Below the pieces are notes generated by a model. The model worked only from the letters and a program-made list of their open reading frames with translations, ran no database searches and was not told the origin of the DNA. Source: Rhizobium sp. P38BS-XIX (GTDB taxonomy: Bacteria > Pseudomonadota > Alphaproteobacteria > Rhizobiales > Rhizobiaceae). Taken from it: a DNA stretch of 64,000 bases. How positions within the stretch are numbered: position 1 is the stretch's first letter; every line of letters starts with the position of its first letter. The position numbers and the translations under genes are program-made. The stretch covers positions 289,531-353,530 of the forward strand of contig NZ_JABAIJ010000008.1 of the NCBI RefSeq assembly GCF_012641435.1. Reading direction: 5' to 3'. Below, one piece after another: positions 51,902 to 61,169 of the stretch.

Positions 51902-52973
51902 GGCGAAGCTCCAATCCAGCGGCCGGATGTGCGGGGTACGGCAAATCGAGGTAGTCGCGCAGCGACTGCCCCGATCTCGGCGTGATCAATCCTCTTAGCC
52001 GCAATTCGGGTGCGACCTGGTCGAGGAAGATATCGGCGGCACCGACTGTCGGCGGCAAAATGGTAAAGCCGTCGAGATGACCAGCCTTGAACCATGCCTC
52101 CAGTGAATCGGCGACATCGGTCGGGTTACCGATCAGAACGGCGCCAGATAGCGGCTGGCTCACGCCCTCCTCGGCCGTCCGCAACTTCTCTCGCAAGGCC
52201 TCGGCTTCCTGCCGCGAGGAAGAAACATAGGGAATGACATTTGCCAGCAGCCGAATGTCCCGGCGACTGCGGCCAACCGCCTGCAGCGCGAGAAGGAAAT
52301 CGCTGGCCGCTTCTGCAGCGAGATCCGGCGACTCCGCCTGAACCAGCACAACTTCGCCCGATTGCGCCGATAGCGGCTGGCTTTCGGGCGTCAGAACATG
52401 CGCCATGACGGGCTTGCCCTGTGGTGATCGATTGACGTTGAGAGGGCCGCGCACTGAAAAATATGCGCCCTTGTGATTGAGAACATGCATCTTGCCAGGC
52501 TCGAAGAAACGCCCCTTCGCCTTGTCGTATATGAAGGCGTCATCTTCCCAGCTGCCCCACAGCTCGCTAACGAGCGTGAGATATTCCTGCTCCCTCGCAA
52601 GCTCATTGGACCCTGGAAGAGCAACCCAACCCGTGCGCCCATGACTGATGTGATCCAGGGACGCGAAGCGGCGGGCAAGATTGTAAGGCTCATGCTGTGT
52701 GGTCGAGGCAGCGGCGAGAAATCCGATCCGGCGGGCTCGCGTGGCAAGGCCCGAGACAAGCGTCGTGGGCTCGAATGGCGCAGCAATCGGCGAAAGGTCG
52801 TCGGTAGGCTGAGCGCCCAATCGGTCGGAAAGCAGTATGAAATCGAAATCCGCTTCCTCCGCCGCAACGACCTGCCGCAACAGCGCATTGAAGCCAAGAT
52901 TTTCGGAGCTTCGAGTTTCTTGCCAGGCGGCGGGATGATGACCGTATGGCGTGAGAGAAAAGCCGAGATGCAT
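51891..52973 (-). CDS. Second LLM-class flavin-dependent oxidoreductase
   Basis: The protein has 360 residues with GGAGG before the ATG. The barrel text MHLGFSLTPYGHHPAAWQ and FDFILLSDRLGAQPTDD, then FASLDHISHGRTGWVALPGSNELA, shows the luciferase-like fold and the same branch as its neighbour, but shorter. Two diverged LLM genes in one operon suggest successive steps or two related substrates. The ATPase gene lies 15 nt upstream, so it is in the transporter operon. Confidence 0.88.
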   Translation of the reverse strand: MHLGFSLTPYGHHPAAWQETRSSENLGFNALLRQVVAAEEADFDFILLSDRLGAQPTDDLSPIAAPFEPTTLVSGLATRARRIGFLAAASTTQHEPYNLARRFASLDHISHGRTGWVALPGSNELAREQEYLTLVSELWGSWEDDAFIYDKAKGRFFEPGKMHVLNHKGAYFSVRGPLNVNRSPQGKPVMAHVLTPESQPLSAQSGEVVLVQAESPDLAAEAASDFLLALQAVGRSRRDIRLLANVIPYVSSSRQEAEALREKLRTAEEGVSQPLSGAVLIGNPTDVADSLEAWFKAGHLDGFTILPPTVGAADIFLDQVAPELRLRGLITPRSGQSLRDYLDLPYPAHPAAGLELRHEQ

Positions 52974-52988
52974 CGAAACCTCCTGCTC

Positions 52989-53921
52989 TCAGATCGAGAA
53001 AATAGCGTCGCGCGTCAAATGACCCGTGACCGCGCCGCTGCCGTCGATGACGGCAAGCTCATCATTATTAGCCGCGACCATTAGCGAGAGCGCATCGCGC
53101 AGATTGGTCGTTGCGGTCACGCTTGCCGTCGGTGACGATGGCGCGCCCTGCCGCATCGCATCAGCCACCGAAAACAGGCTCAGCCGCTTGATCGCCCGAT
53201 CGATGCCGACGAAATTCGCGACAAATTCGTCCGCCGGCCGGGACAGAATCGCATCCGGCGTATCATATTGCACGATCGTGCCGGCACGCATGATGGCGAT
53301 GCGATCGCCCAGACGAATGGCCTCGTCGAGATCGTGCGTGACCAGCACCACAGTCTTGCGCACACGCCTCAGGATCTGCTTGAACTCGTCCTGCAGCCGG
53401 CTCCTGGCGATCGGATCGATAGCGCCAAACGGTTCATCCATCAACAGAACCGAGGGATCGGCGGCAAGCGCGCGCGCAACGCCAATGCGCTGACGTTGGC
53501 CGCCTGACAGCTGGCGTGGATAACGCTTGAGCATTTCCGATGGATCAAGGCCGACCAGGCCGAGCAGCTCGTCGGTCCGCTTTGCCGTCCGAGGCTGATC
53601 CCAACCAAGCAGGTTCGGAACGGCGGCAATATTTTCAGCGATCGTCATGTGCGGAAACAGGCCGACATTCTGGATGACATAGCCGATGTGACGGCGAAGC
53701 TTGACCGGATCGGCTTTGGTGACATCTTCGCCATTGACCAAGATGCGGCCTTCGGAAGGCTCGATCAGCCGGTTGATCATGCGCATCGTCGTCGTCTTGC
53801 CGCAGCCGGAAGGGCCGATCAACGCGACGGTTGAGCCCTCCGGCACCTCCAGCGTCAGGTTGTCGACCGAGGGCGCTGCGCTTTCGCCATAGCGCTTGGT
53901 GACGTTTTCCATGCGGATCAT
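52989..53921 (-). CDS. Osmoprotectant-type ABC transporter ATPase (OpuCA/OsmV-like)
   Basis: The protein has 310 residues. It has Walker A GPSGCGKTTTMR, signature LSGGQRQRIGVAR and Walker B LLMDEPFGAID, and opens with MIRMENVTKRYGESAAPSVDNLTLEVPEG as in glycine betaine/choline importers. The last 60 residues resemble a CBS-type regulatory part (TNLRDALSLMVAANNDELAVIDGSGAVTGHLTRDAI). Its ATG overlaps the permease stop (ATGA). Confidence 0.92.
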   Translation of the reverse strand: MIRMENVTKRYGESAAPSVDNLTLEVPEGSTVALIGPSGCGKTTTMRMINRLIEPSEGRILVNGEDVTKADPVKLRRHIGYVIQNVGLFPHMTIAENIAAVPNLLGWDQPRTAKRTDELLGLVGLDPSEMLKRYPRQLSGGQRQRIGVARALAADPSVLLMDEPFGAIDPIARSRLQDEFKQILRRVRKTVVLVTHDLDEAIRLGDRIAIMRAGTIVQYDTPDAILSRPADEFVANFVGIDRAIKRLSLFSVADAMRQGAPSSPTASVTATTNLRDALSLMVAANNDELAVIDGSGAVTGHLTRDAIFSI

Positions 53922-54559
53922 ACGGCGGTTCTTTCTGCAAACAGGATCTTCTCGGCACGGCCGAGGATGAATTCGGTGGCAAGGGCCAGAATGGCGATCG
54001 GTACCGCACCGACGAGCAAGCGCGACATGTCCATGACGCCAATGCCGGTTGCGATGAAGTCACCAAGTCCGCCACCGCCGATGAAGGGTGCAAGAGTGGC
54101 GCCGGCGAGAACCTGCACGGCGGCCGTGCGTGTGCCGGCGAACATCGCCGGTGCGGCAAGCGGGATCCGGATCTTGCGCAGGACCTGGCCGCGGCTCATG
54201 CCCATCCCGATCGCCGCTTCGACGGCATCCGGGTCGACATCGCGCAGACCGACATAAGCATTTAGCAGAATCGGCGGCAGGGCAAGCACCGTCAACGCCA
54301 CGATCGAAGGCATCAGCCCGATGCCGAGAAGCGGCAACATGATCGCAAGGATAGCAAGGCTCGGAATGGTTCTCAGGCCGTTGATGACGTTGATGACGCC
54401 AAACGCGAAGCGACCGTGATTGACGATCAGGATCGCCAGCGGCAAGGCAACTGCGAGTGCAATCGCAAGAGACACGCCGGACATCAGCAAATGCTGTCCG
54501 AGCGCCCGGAAGAATTCGGTCGGGTGCGTATAGATCCAGTTGAAGGCCGTGCTCAGCAT
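53918..54559 (-). CDS. Osmoprotectant-type ABC permease (OpuCB-like)
   Basis: The protein has 213 residues with GAGG before the ATG. About five to six membrane segments and the loop VEAAIGMGMSRGQVLRKIRIPLA are typical of OpuCB/OsmW permeases. It pairs with the permease encoded upstream. The stop overlaps the ATPase start by 4 nt. Confidence 0.9.
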   Translation of the reverse strand: MLSTAFNWIYTHPTEFFRALGQHLLMSGVSLAIALAVALPLAILIVNHGRFAFGVINVINGLRTIPSLAILAIMLPLLGIGLMPSIVALTVLALPPILLNAYVGLRDVDPDAVEAAIGMGMSRGQVLRKIRIPLAAPAMFAGTRTAAVQVLAGATLAPFIGGGGLGDFIATGIGVMDMSRLLVGAVPIAILALATEFILGRAEKILFAERTAV

Positions 54560-54569
54560 AAGGTCCGCC

Positions 54570-55187
54570 TCACTGCCAACCCACCAGCGCCTTTTCGGCC
54601 CTGGTCAGGATGAAATCGAAGATAATGGCAAGCAAGGCCGTCAATATGCCGCCGACAAGGATCTTTTCGGGATATTCCTGATCGATACCGATCAGGATGA
54701 TCGTGCCGAGACCGCCGCCATCGATGAAGGCTGCAACCGTCGCAATCCCAATGACGGTGACGAGGGCGATGCGCGCGCCGGAAACGATAAGCGGAAGCGC
54801 AAGCGGCAACTCGATGCGAAACAGCCGCTGCCACGGGCTGTATCCCATGCCGTCGGCGGCATCCAGCACGTCGGCGGGAACGCCGCGAATGCCGGTGACG
54901 ACATTGCGGAGCAGGATCAGCAGGCAATAGGAGGAAAGCCCGATCAACGCCGGCTCCATACCGAGACCGACAAAGGGGATCAAAAGCGCAAAGAGCGCGA
55001 GGCTCGGGATCACGAAAATGACGTTGGTCACGGTCAGCGCGAATGCGTAAAGCCTTGGCCGACGCGCACAGACGATGCCGAGCACAAGCGCAATCGCCAG
55101 CCCGATCAGCACCGAGGAAATCGACAGGACGAGATGCTGTAAAACAGCCAGCGCAATCTCGGGAATATGCTTTGGTGCCCAGTTCAA
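54570..55187 (-). CDS. Osmoprotectant-type ABC permease (OpuCD-like)
   Basis: The protein has 205 residues starting at a TTG (55187); no ATG is available before the first membrane segment and no strong ribosome site is visible. It shares the family loop (LDAADGMGYSPWQRLFRIELPLALPLI) and about five membrane segments. It lies 10 nt upstream of the other permease on the same strand. Together they form the inner-membrane channel. Confidence 0.88.
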   Translation of the reverse strand: MNWAPKHIPEIALAVLQHLVLSISSVLIGLAIALVLGIVCARRPRLYAFALTVTNVIFVIPSLALFALLIPFVGLGMEPALIGLSSYCLLILLRNVVTGIRGVPADVLDAADGMGYSPWQRLFRIELPLALPLIVSGARIALVTVIGIATVAAFIDGGGLGTIILIGIDQEYPEKILVGGILTALLAIIFDFILTRAEKALVGWQ

Positions 55188-55288
55188 AACGCGACAAATC
55201 CTGTCTGCACGATCACGACAAAGCGGCGAAGCCGGAAGCTTCGCCGCATTTTCGATTCAAAGAAAGGGAAACTTTCGTCCCTCGGCGA

Positions 55289-56173
55289 TCAGATGCCCTG
55301 GGACTTCAGGAATTCGGCGGCGACATCGGCCGGCTCTTCCTTGTCGCGATCGACCTTGGCGTTCAGCTCGCGCATGTTCTCGTTGTTGAGCAGCGGGCTG
55401 ATCTTGTTCAGGACTTCTGCAAGCTTCGGGTTCTTTGCGAGCGCATCCTGGCGCACGACCGGAACGAGATAATAAGGTGGGAACAGGTGCTTGTCGTCAT
55501 CGAGCACGACCAGCTTGTTGTCGGAAATCTGCCAATCGGTGGCAAAGCCATAGGAGACGTCGAGATCCTTGTTGATCAGGGCGCTGTAGCGAATACCGAG
55601 CTTGGCGAAAACCTTGAACTCCTTGAATTCGATGCCATACGTCTGCTTCAAGCCAGGAAGACCGTCCTTGCGTTCGCTGAAGCCGCCTTCTGCGCCGAAG
55701 GACAGGTTCTTGGAAACGGGGCCGAGATCGGAGAGCGTCTTCAGCTTATACTTCTCTGCCGTCTCCGGCAGCGTGATGATCGCATAGCCGTTATTGATCT
55801 TCGTGGGCGTCAGCAGCGTCAGCTTGAGGTTCTTTTCGTAGTAATCCTTCACGTCGGAATAGATCTTGTCGGCCGAACCGGAAAGATCGCCCTTGACCAC
55901 GGCGGCGAGCGCCGTTCCGGTGTATTCCGGATAGAAATCGATATCGCCGTTGGTGAGCGCGGTCTGCGCGACCAGAGTGGCACCGAGATTGAGATGACGC
56001 TCAACCTTCACGCCAGCCTTTTCGAGCGCCTGGGCATAGATTTCAGCTACGACGAACTGTTCGGTAAAGTTCTTGCTGCCGATCTTGACCACATCGTCGG
56101 CATGCGCGGTGCCAACGGCGATCGCCGTCATGGCCGCGCCTGCAATCACGCTGAGTAAGGATTTTAAAAACAT
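55289..56173 (-). CDS. Osmoprotectant-type ABC substrate-binding protein (OpuCC/OsmF-like)
   Basis: The protein has 294 residues with a Sec signal peptide (MFLKSLLSVIAGAAMTAIAVGTAHA) and AGAGGG before the ATG. The mature protein begins VVKIGSKNFTEQFVVAEIYAQALEKAG and includes DFYPEYTGTALAA, marks of the OpuAC-type domain that usually binds quaternary amines. It heads the six-gene operon ending in two LLM monooxygenases, so the imported molecule may be their substrate and not just an osmoprotectant. Confidence 0.92.
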   Translation of the reverse strand: MFLKSLLSVIAGAAMTAIAVGTAHADDVVKIGSKNFTEQFVVAEIYAQALEKAGVKVERHLNLGATLVAQTALTNGDIDFYPEYTGTALAAVVKGDLSGSADKIYSDVKDYYEKNLKLTLLTPTKINNGYAIITLPETAEKYKLKTLSDLGPVSKNLSFGAEGGFSERKDGLPGLKQTYGIEFKEFKVFAKLGIRYSALINKDLDVSYGFATDWQISDNKLVVLDDDKHLFPPYYLVPVVRQDALAKNPKLAEVLNKISPLLNNENMRELNAKVDRDKEEPADVAAEFLKSQGI

Positions 56174-56504
56174 CGCGTTCCCTCTTTAATATCAAAAAGA
56201 CTATCGCGTTCGTTTCTAGAGTTTTTGGCGCGTCCCGGCGCGGAAAGCTATACCAATTTTCTATGCATTTGGATGAAATTCGCCCTGCTCGCCCTTCATC
56301 CCCGGTCAACGCCGCCCGCCAACTCCGGCCGGATCACGGCTTCGTTGCCCAATGAACTTCCTTGCAAAGCACGGCAACGAACCTTCGACCTATCGGCCGC
56401 TTTCCGCAGCAAAGCCGAAAAGTGCGGCCATGTCAAAATATCCGGTTGTAGAAGTTGCAACCTGCCGCTTTGAGAGGTTAGTTTCCGGACAGCAAGGGGG
56501 CATC
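56174..56504. other. Divergent promoter region, ABC/LLM operon and secreted protein
   Basis: The 331-bp gap holds the promoter of the ABC operon on the minus strand and that of the secreted protein on the plus strand. An open frame from 56352 runs into the plus-strand gene but lacks a ribosome site and is not protein-like. I see no RNA gene or clear operator. Confidence 0.4.
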
Positions 56505-57329
56505 ATGAAGCTGCGGACAATCATCAAACTCGTGGTAACGACAGTGGCAACGGGTTTGGCCCTGCCGGTCGGAGCCGTGGACATGGATTCCTTTGGTGGA
56601 CATTCGGTTACCATCAAGGAAAAGGATTTCCAGAAGGTACTCGTTGTTGACGGACGAGAGCTGCACACCGACGAAATCATCACCTTCGACGATATCTATG
56701 CCTTCAACGACACCCTTGTCGTCGTCGGTTCAAGCTCACCCGGCGGAAATGCCTGCGATGCCTCGCCTTTCGTGCTATCGTTTCCCGCCAAGGGCGCTCC
56801 GCGTTTCGATGGGCCAATCGACAGCTGCGCCTCCGTTTCGCATCAGGTTGACGGCGCGAGCTTTGTCTTCTCGACCGGAAACGTCCCCGGACACGATACG
56901 GAGCGATGGCAATGGACCGCTGGCGGCGGCATCACGTCTCTTCCATCCGTCGCCTTCAAGCCGGATGCATCGACCGGCTGGGCAAACCTGCGCGAACGGG
57001 CATTCACACATCCATCCGACGCCTTCAAGAATGGCGAGATCGCCGAGAGCCTGAAAGCCGTTCTTGGAGCAGATTTCGACCATTTCCAGGAGCTTATGAG
57101 TGGCGTGGGAAGCGGCCAGTTCAAGGGCGATGATTTCGTCGGCTCTGCCTGCCGGCCACATGCCTGCCTTGACGAAGCCGGCATGATCTTTCTTTCATCC
57201 CACGACCGGCGCGTCTACGCCGCCTGGAAGCCGGACGGCAAGAAGATCGCTGTCTTTCCGTCTCCCGTCAAAGAATGGCCTGATAGAGTAAAAACGGAGC
57301 TGAAGGACTGGGCAAAGCAATGGCCTTGA
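56505..57329 (+). CDS. Secreted protein of unknown function
   Basis: The protein has 274 residues from the ATG at 56505 with AAGGGGG upstream. The N-terminus (MKLRTIIKLVVTTVATGLALPVGA) is a Sec signal peptide, so it is periplasmic or secreted. The mature part looks globular (FGGHSVTIKEKDFQKVLVVDGRE..., then WKPDGKKIAVFPSP). Three cysteines could form a disulfide. I do not recognise the family. It runs in the same direction as the following amidotransferase gene (55 nt). Confidence 0.65.
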   Translation: MKLRTIIKLVVTTVATGLALPVGAVDMDSFGGHSVTIKEKDFQKVLVVDGRELHTDEIITFDDIYAFNDTLVVVGSSSPGGNACDASPFVLSFPAKGAPRFDGPIDSCASVSHQVDGASFVFSTGNVPGHDTERWQWTAGGGITSLPSVAFKPDASTGWANLRERAFTHPSDAFKNGEIAESLKAVLGADFDHFQELMSGVGSGQFKGDDFVGSACRPHACLDEAGMIFLSSHDRRVYAAWKPDGKKIAVFPSPVKEWPDRVKTELKDWAKQWP

Positions 57330-57384
57330 TTTGCCGATTGCCATAGATATTGGCTGCATCTGAACGATAGCTGGAGAGATTGGA

Positions 57385-58104
57385 ATGCGGATTTTGGTGT
57401 TGCAGCATCTTGATGTCGAACATCCCGGCGTGTTCCGCGAGCTTTGGGAGGCCAAGGGTCATGAACGCGTGACTGTGGAGCTGGATGCCGGCGAAGCCAT
57501 TCCAAGCTTCGAAGGCTTCGATATGCTCGCTGTCATGGGCGGCCCGATGGATGTGTGGCAAGAGGACATCCATCCGTGGCTCGCCGTCGAAAAGGCGGCC
57601 ATACGCAGATGGGTCGTCGAACGCGGCGCACCCTATCTCGGCATATGCCTGGGCCATCAGCTTCTTTGCGAAGCCCTTGGCGGCAAGGTGGATCTGATGC
57701 GCAAACCCGAAGTGGGGCTGGCGGAAATCGAACTCTCTTCGGCCGGACAATCAGATCCTGTTTTCCAAGGCTTTGAACAGAAATTTGAAACCTTGCAGTG
57801 GCATGGAGCGGAGGTGGCGCGGCTGCCCGATAACGCAACGACGCTGGCCGGTAACGACGCCTGCGCCGTCCAGGCATTTCGCTGGGGCAAGTGGGCGTAC
57901 GGCTTCCAATATCATACCGAAATCACTCCGCAGACGGTGCCGGACTGGCGGGTCATCCCCGAATACAAGGCCAGTCTCGAAGCCGCATTGGGCGAAAAGG
58001 GCGCTGCCGAGCTCGCTGACGCCGTGCAGCCGAGGCTGCCTGAGTTCAAGGCCGCCGCCCGGAGGCTGGACGATAATCTGGAAGCAATCATTCGTGCCGG
58101 TTGA
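57385..58104 (+). CDS. Class-I glutamine amidotransferase-like protein
   Basis: The protein has 239 residues with GGAGAG before the ATG. The nucleophile is C88 in LGICLGHQLL, and H177 and E179 in GFQYHTEI complete the triad. It resembles stand-alone GMP-synthase-type amidotransferases and gamma-glutamyl hydrolase-like proteins. With no synthase domain or partner nearby, it may hydrolyse glutamine-like or gamma-glutamyl substrates. The physiological role is unknown. Confidence 0.88.
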   Translation: MRILVLQHLDVEHPGVFRELWEAKGHERVTVELDAGEAIPSFEGFDMLAVMGGPMDVWQEDIHPWLAVEKAAIRRWVVERGAPYLGICLGHQLLCEALGGKVDLMRKPEVGLAEIELSSAGQSDPVFQGFEQKFETLQWHGAEVARLPDNATTLAGNDACAVQAFRWGKWAYGFQYHTEITPQTVPDWRVIPEYKASLEAALGEKGAAELADAVQPRLPEFKAAARRLDDNLEAIIRAG

Positions 58105-58171
58105 TGATCCCGGGCATTTCGGATTTTTTAGCATCGATGGGATGGTGAGGATGAAGCCTGGAGCAATCGGT

Positions 58172-58660
58172 ATGAAAGCGCTGCGGATAGCTGTGACGGC
58201 ACTTATCGTGCTGCTTCCTCTGACAGCTGAAGTACTCGCCGAAGATACAACCTTGCAATGGCTGCGTGATCCCGCCAGCAAATGCCGTTTCGTGGCTCCC
58301 GCATCGCTGACCCCCGGTCCGACGTATTGGACCGGCGATTGCCCTGACGGCAAGGCTTCAGGCCTCGGCATGCTGCGGCGCCGGGATGGAAATCGCAGCG
58401 GCTTTGCCTTTTATGGTGAGATGCGAGATGGCGTTCCTACGCTCGGCGTCATCGATCTGGACGGTGGCTACAAGGTCGGCAAATTCACGGGTGGCGATAT
58501 CGGCGAAGACGATCTGGAATGGCAGCCGAGATTGGATGCGTTCAACAGCGCGGTCAATGCTGCGCGCGCCGTAAGCAAACATTATGCCGCCGAGAAAAAT
58601 AGCGCTTCCGCGCATCATTATGAATCCGTAGCGAAAACGCTGGAGATGCAGATCGAGTAA
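58172..58660 (+). CDS. Small secreted protein with MORN-like repeats
   Basis: The protein has 162 residues from the ATG at 58172, chosen for GGAG upstream and a direct signal peptide (MKALRIAVTALIVLLPLTAEVLA); starts at 58142 and 58151 are in frame. The mature part has MORN-like Y/W-G-x-G turns (TYWTGDCPDGKASGLGML and later GGYKVGKF). Such repeats can bind lipids or proteins. The function is unknown. It runs with the next gene, 42 nt downstream. Confidence 0.6.
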   Translation: MKALRIAVTALIVLLPLTAEVLAEDTTLQWLRDPASKCRFVAPASLTPGPTYWTGDCPDGKASGLGMLRRRDGNRSGFAFYGEMRDGVPTLGVIDLDGGYKVGKFTGGDIGEDDLEWQPRLDAFNSAVNAARAVSKHYAAEKNSASAHHYESVAKTLEMQIE

Positions 58661-58702
58661 CCCTTGCTCGATATCCACACAGCCTCCTTGAAGAGGGACG
58701 AG

Positions 58703-59005
58703 ATGAAACGCCTGAGCCTTTGCCTTGCCGCCCTTCTGGCATGCATGACCTTGCCTGCTTTCGCCAGTGCCGCGGAAGCCGGCAAGCTGCCTGCCGAAGT
58801 CTCGGCTTTCGTCGAGCGTCGGGACGGCTGCGATCATTTCCGCGGAGAAGAAGCCACCGATGAGACGCGGGCGGCCGAAATTGCCGCAAAGCTGGAAAGC
58901 CTGTGCAAAGGCACGGATGCCGAGTTGGCGACACTGAAGAAGCGATATGCCAGGAACAAGGCCGTTCAGAAGGCATTGGCAGTCTATGAAGGGACGATAG
59001 AGTAG
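58703..59005 (+). CDS. Small secreted protein, two-cysteine family
   Basis: The protein has 100 residues from the ATG at 58703 (GAGGGACG upstream), with a Sec signal peptide (MKRLSLCLAALLACMTLPAFASA). The mature part is helical and contains RRDGCDHFRGEE and ESLCKGTDAEL, whose cysteines may form a disulfide. The family looks familiar from other alphaproteobacteria but has no function I can name. It probably shares a transcript with the MORN-like gene. Confidence 0.65.
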   Translation: MKRLSLCLAALLACMTLPAFASAAEAGKLPAEVSAFVERRDGCDHFRGEEATDETRAAEIAAKLESLCKGTDAELATLKKRYARNKAVQKALAVYEGTIE

Positions 59006-59007
59006 AT

Positions 59008-59035
59008 CGGCGCGGCAAACCTTGTTTCCGCGCCG
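59008..59035. terminator. Hairpin between convergent genes
   Basis: Perfect arms CGGCGCGG (59008-59015) and CCGCGCCG (59028-59035) with a 12-nt loop. It lies 3 nt past the secreted-protein stop and before the convergent SDR stop. Confidence 0.6.
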
Positions 59036-59049
59036 GAATTTCAGCCATT

Positions 59050-59820
59050 TCAATCGGCCAGCGTGACGCCCGAAATATCCTCGCATACGGACACGAGCCT
59101 ATCCTGCAAAGCCCGATCGCTCGCTTGCGGGTTCGGCGACATCTCCTTCATGTGATAGAAATAGCGACCGGTGATCTCCGCCTGCGGACTGCCATCCGTG
59201 GCAAGCCAGGCCTGGGTCAGATGCGCCTGATCCATATCATCCGGAGCACCCGGGCCACCCATTTTCGTCGGCACCCAACCCGGCTCCAGCGCGTTCGACA
59301 ATACGTTGCTCCAGCGTCTGGCGATCGCAAAGGCCAATATGGTGTCGTGCAGCTTGCTCTCGGCATAGGCGGTGGACCCGTTCCATCGACGCGTCTTCCA
59401 CAGGATGTCATCGAGATTTGCGGCGGCATGGTGATGCATGCCGGAAGAAAGATAGACAAGCCGCTTCGGCCGCTCGATCAGTGCGGTGAGGATATAGGCC
59501 GATAGCGTATTGATGGCGAAGACATGGGGAAGTCCATCGGCCGTGACACGATGGGGCTCCCGGTAACCGACCGCTGCATTGTGGATCACCGCATCGAACT
59601 GACCCAGTGCATTGACGGCCTCGGCAACTGCCTTGGCGCCGGCGATCGTTTCGAGGTCACCAACCACGATCGCTTGGGCGGAGGGCAATGCGCGCCGCAC
59701 ATCCTGGGCCCTGGTTGCATCGCGAGCATGCAGCACGACCTGGTGACCTTGGCTGACGAGAAGCTCGCCCGCCATCAGGCCAAGCCCAGCGGACGATCCG
59801 GAAATGAAGATACGAGACAT
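59050..59820 (-). CDS. Short-chain dehydrogenase/reductase
   Basis: The protein has 256 residues with GGAG before the ATG. The motif ISGSSAGLG binds the cofactor, VIHNAAVGY follows, and YAESKL carries the catalytic Tyr and Lys. It is of the extended retinol-dehydrogenase-like type. The MFS gene lies 60 nt upstream on the same strand, so they may be cotranscribed. Substrate unknown. Confidence 0.88.
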   Translation of the reverse strand: MSRIFISGSSAGLGLMAGELLVSQGHQVVLHARDATRAQDVRRALPSAQAIVVGDLETIAGAKAVAEAVNALGQFDAVIHNAAVGYREPHRVTADGLPHVFAINTLSAYILTALIERPKRLVYLSSGMHHHAAANLDDILWKTRRWNGSTAYAESKLHDTILAFAIARRWSNVLSNALEPGWVPTKMGGPGAPDDMDQAHLTQAWLATDGSPQAEITGRYFYHMKEMSPNPQASDRALQDRLVSVCEDISGVTLAD

Positions 59821-59880
59821 GGGACACTCCTTCGGCCGTATCGGCCAATAGATAATCTGATTACGGCAATCGTCGAGAGA

Positions 59881-61080
59881 CTAGGTGCGAGTAGCGTGGG
59901 CAGTAAGGGAAAGCGCCGCTCCGACAAGCGCACAAACGGTTCCGAAGAGGTAGACCGACGCATAGCCGAACTCTCCTGAAATGAAGCCCGCGATCGGACC
60001 GGAAATGCCGTAGGCAATATCGAGGAAGGCCACGAACGCGCCCATGGCACTGCCGCGATTGGCTGGCGGAACACGCTTCAACACCTCGACGCCCAGAGCC
60101 GGAAAGATGAGCGCGCAACCAAGGCCGGTCACAAGCGCTCCCGCCAGTGCCGTGATCTCGTTGGGCGCCAGCCAAACCAGCAACTGACCGATGGCCTCGA
60201 CCACGAGCGACCATAACGCGACCTGATAGCCGCCCATACGGTCGGGCAGTGATCCGAGGACGAGGCGAACGAAAATAAAGCCGATCCCAAAAGCAGTCAT
60301 GACCAATCCGGCATTGCCCCAGCCCCGCGCTGCGAAATAAAGCGACGCAAATGCGGTCAGGCCCGACAGTCCAACGCCCTGGAGCAGGAGACCGGAGCCT
60401 TCACGCCAGATCTGCCCCACGACCTTGTAGAAAGGAAGACGTTCTCCAGCGGCGACCGCATAAGATAGCTGACGAAATGCGATCACGGCGCCAATCAGAG
60501 GTGCAGCAATGCAGGCAGTCATAGCCGCGGCAAGCCCGTAGGTCTGATAGACGGCCATTCCGATGGGTGCGCCAATCGCAAGCGCGGCGAACATGGCAAT
60601 GCCGGTCCACGACATGGACATGCCGGCGCGCTGCGGACCGACCGATGCGATCGACCAGGATACGCAGCCCGTCACGAACTGGCTCTCTCCGAAGCCGGCC
60701 GACAGACGCCCCAGAATAACGATCGCAAGCGCGATCGAAGGCGACAATCCCGGAGCGGCCGCAATGAGATAAAGCAATCCGGCGAAGGCGCAGACAGCGG
60801 CTCCCTGCAGGGCAGAACGCTTGCCGCCATGATGGTCTGTAACACGACCCGCATAACCACGGGTCAGCACCGTTGCCAGGAACTGGATGCCGATGACCAG
60901 CCCGACGACAAAATTATCGAAGCCAAGCCTGTCGTGAATGAAGAGCGGCATGACCGGAAGTGGAAGGCCGACCGCCAGATAGCCGCAAAACAGGGCGGCG
61001 ATGATGCCTGGCGCGGGACGAGACAAATATTCCGGTTTCGACTGAGCCTCGGTGGCAGTGTTTGATGCCGATGTGGACAT
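59881..61080 (-). CDS. MFS transporter (sugar efflux/YhhS-like)
   Basis: The protein has 399 residues from the ATG at 61080 with GGAGG upstream. About 12 membrane segments are visible, with the conserved loop RGYAGRVTDHHGGKRS between segments 2 and 3. It resembles arabinose-efflux-like exporters such as YhhS. It precedes the SDR in the same direction and follows the amidohydrolase. The substrate is unknown. Confidence 0.88.
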   Translation of the reverse strand: MSTSASNTATEAQSKPEYLSRPAPGIIAALFCGYLAVGLPLPVMPLFIHDRLGFDNFVVGLVIGIQFLATVLTRGYAGRVTDHHGGKRSALQGAAVCAFAGLLYLIAAAPGLSPSIALAIVILGRLSAGFGESQFVTGCVSWSIASVGPQRAGMSMSWTGIAMFAALAIGAPIGMAVYQTYGLAAAMTACIAAPLIGAVIAFRQLSYAVAAGERLPFYKVVGQIWREGSGLLLQGVGLSGLTAFASLYFAARGWGNAGLVMTAFGIGFIFVRLVLGSLPDRMGGYQVALWSLVVEAIGQLLVWLAPNEITALAGALVTGLGCALIFPALGVEVLKRVPPANRGSAMGAFVAFLDIAYGISGPIAGFISGEFGYASVYLFGTVCALVGAALSLTAHATRT

Positions 61081-61112
61081 AACATCCTCCATGGATGCGT
61101 TGGGACACGGAG

Positions 61113-61135
61113 GCGCCGTCTATTCCTGACGGCGC
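61113..61135. terminator. Hairpin between amidohydrolase and MFS genes
   Basis: Arms GCGCCGTC (61113-61120) and GACGGCGC (61128-61135) with a 7-nt loop lie in the 89-bp gap between two minus-strand genes. It may reduce or stop readthrough. Confidence 0.45.
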
Positions 61136-61169
61136 ACTCCTGATCAGACTGCTAAGTCGACGATGGAAA

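Noticed and set aside
56352..56504. N-terminal extension of the secreted protein
   Set aside because: The start at 56505 has a strong ribosome site and leads directly into a signal peptide.
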